The notes beneath the pieces were generated by a model. That model had not been told where the DNA came from, ran no database searches, and saw only the letters and a list, made by a program, of their open reading frames with translations. A stretch of 41,753 nucleotides of DNA from Bacteroidales bacterium. Its GTDB lineage: Bacteria; Bacteroidota; Bacteroidia; Bacteroidales; UBA932. The stretch covers positions 1 through 41,753 of the forward strand of contig JAEEJZ010000041.1 of assembly GCA_016282145.1 (NCBI GenBank), given 5' to 3'. Shown one piece after another: positions 41,091 through 41,753 of this stretch (positions are counted from its first letter, which is position 1; every line of letters begins with the position of its first letter). Both the position numbers and the translations under genes were made by a program.

Positions 41091-41753
41091 ATGAAAAAGA
41101 TAATAATATCATTTGCGCTGGGGGTTCTTTTTACTTCTTGTTCATTGAAGGAAACTCCGCTCAATGGACCTTCTACAGGCACCTTCCCATCAACGGAAGA
41201 AGAAGTGAGAGCAGGACTTCTCAGCGCATACAAGAGCCTTGCCAACAATGTTCAGAGCCGTACGCCTTTCCCGTTCAGGTTACTTGACGAGTATACAGAT
41301 ATCGGGACTACCCGTGCAAGCAAGAATCCGAAGGTGGTAGTGAAAACATCTGAAGAAGGGATTTTCGAGACGCAGTATTCCCGAATATATAAAACCGCAG
41401 GAAGAGTCCACCTCGTGCTAGATAATCTTGACGACCTTCTTAAGAATGGCTCAATGGATGAACAGACATACAATCAGTATAAGTCCGAACTTCTTCTTAT
41501 CCGAGCTTATATTTATGACCTTGGCTGTCAACTCTGGGGAGACATCCCGTTCATTGACCATTGTCTCAACCTTACTGACTATTTGTATCCCAGAACGCCA
41601 CGAGAGGAGGTTACCCGGAGAATCCTCGAAGATGACCTCAAAGATGAGATGCTTAATTCACTTCCCGTCCGATGGAATTATTCGGAATGGGGAACCGGTC
41701 GTTTGGGCAGAGTGGGTGCCTATATGCTCAAGGCTCGGATTGCACTTAACTGG
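41091..41753 (+). CDS. SusD/RagB-family nutrient-binding lipoprotein (partial, 3' end cut)
   Basis: The frame is open from ATG at 41091 to the window edge (221 codons). It starts MKKIIISFALGVLFTSC with lipobox FTSC (Cys17), so it is a lipoprotein. It contains TPLNGPSTGTFPSTEEEVRA and, further on, KTAGRVHLVLDNLDDL. Then it has ELLLIRAYIYDLGCQLWGDI, the tetratricopeptide-like region typical of SusD N-termini. SusD proteins form a lid over SusC and bind the glycan. It lies four bases after SusC, the conserved pair. The C-terminus lies outside the window. Confidence 0.93.
   Translation, partial: MKKIIISFALGVLFTSCSLKETPLNGPSTGTFPSTEEEVRAGLLSAYKSLANNVQSRTPFPFRLLDEYTDIGTTRASKNPKVVVKTSEEGIFETQYSRIYKTAGRVHLVLDNLDDLLKNGSMDEQTYNQYKSELLLIRAYIYDLGCQLWGDIPFIDHCLNLTDYLYPRTPREEVTRRILEDDLKDEMLNSLPVRWNYSEWGTGRLGRVGAYMLKARIALNW

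Noticed and set aside
1..41753. CRISPR arrays, tRNA and rRNA genes, and riboswitches
   Set aside because: I scanned for repeat-spacer patterns and cloverleaf-like segments and found none convincing. The absence of a riboswitch upstream of the PnuC-like gene is expected, since it overlaps uvrC.

Overview
The window reads as a chromosomal segment of a Bacteroidota bacterium, most likely order Bacteroidales. The evidence is the Bacteroidota-type promoter boxes (TAnnTTTG, some with an upstream TTTG), a SusC/SusD-type polysaccharide utilisation locus, BACON, PCMD, DUF4270, DUF4294 and DUF3098 families, and the Bacteroidota ribosomal gene order. Genus cannot be fixed from the sequence alone. The first 30 kb are GC-rich with C/G-ending codons. 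The last 10.7 kb are visibly more AT-rich with a different codon style.

Region 1 (1-1267) is the end of an S10-type ribosomal operon (rpsS end, rplV, rpsC), closed by a strong terminator. Region 2 (1274-14731) is a block of about 13.7 kb lying where rplP should directly follow rpsC. It holds a cysteine-less TlpA-like lipoprotein, uvrC, a PnuC-like transporter, acpP, and a large secreted endonuclease/phosphatase-fold lipoprotein. On the minus strand it has a starch-synthase-like protein followed by a DUF4270 lipoprotein. On the plus strand it has an envelope operon (ftsX, DUF3098, uppP, lpxH-like), and then a minus-strand pair (GH63/GH37-like glycosidase, DUF4294). Region 3 (14870-25540) resumes the ribosomal cluster from its own promoter: rplP, rpmC, rpsQ, rplN, rplX, rplE, rpsN, rpsH, rplF, rplR, rpsE, rpmD, rplO, secY, map, infA, rpmJ, rpsM, rpsK, rpsD, rpoA, rplQ, ending in a terminator.

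Region 4 (25541-30242) has a NagB-PIG-L fusion with a degenerate deaminase site, a canonical glucosamine-6-phosphate deaminase, a PCMD protein and a glycosyltransferase. Region 5 (30243-31003) is a gene-poor junction carrying the 3' remnant of an IS3-family transposase. Region 6 (31004 to the end) is a probable fructan utilisation locus: fructokinase, a membrane-spanning periplasmic-sensor/AraC regulator, an MFS sugar importer, a GH32 fructanase, a double-BACON lipoprotein, a SusC-like transporter and a SusD-like lipoprotein cut by the window end. A working model is: surface capture by SusD and the BACON protein, import by SusC, periplasmic cleavage by GH32, sensing of the released sugar by the regulator, import by the MFS protein, and phosphorylation by the kinase.

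The most interesting points are the split ribosomal cluster with a new terminator and promoter, the one-piece periplasm-to-DNA sensor that lacks histidine kinase and receiver domains, the NagB-PIG-L fusion with catalytic substitutions next to an intact paralogue, the redox-dead thioredoxin-like lipoprotein, and the abrupt composition change with an IS scar at the edge of the fructan locus.
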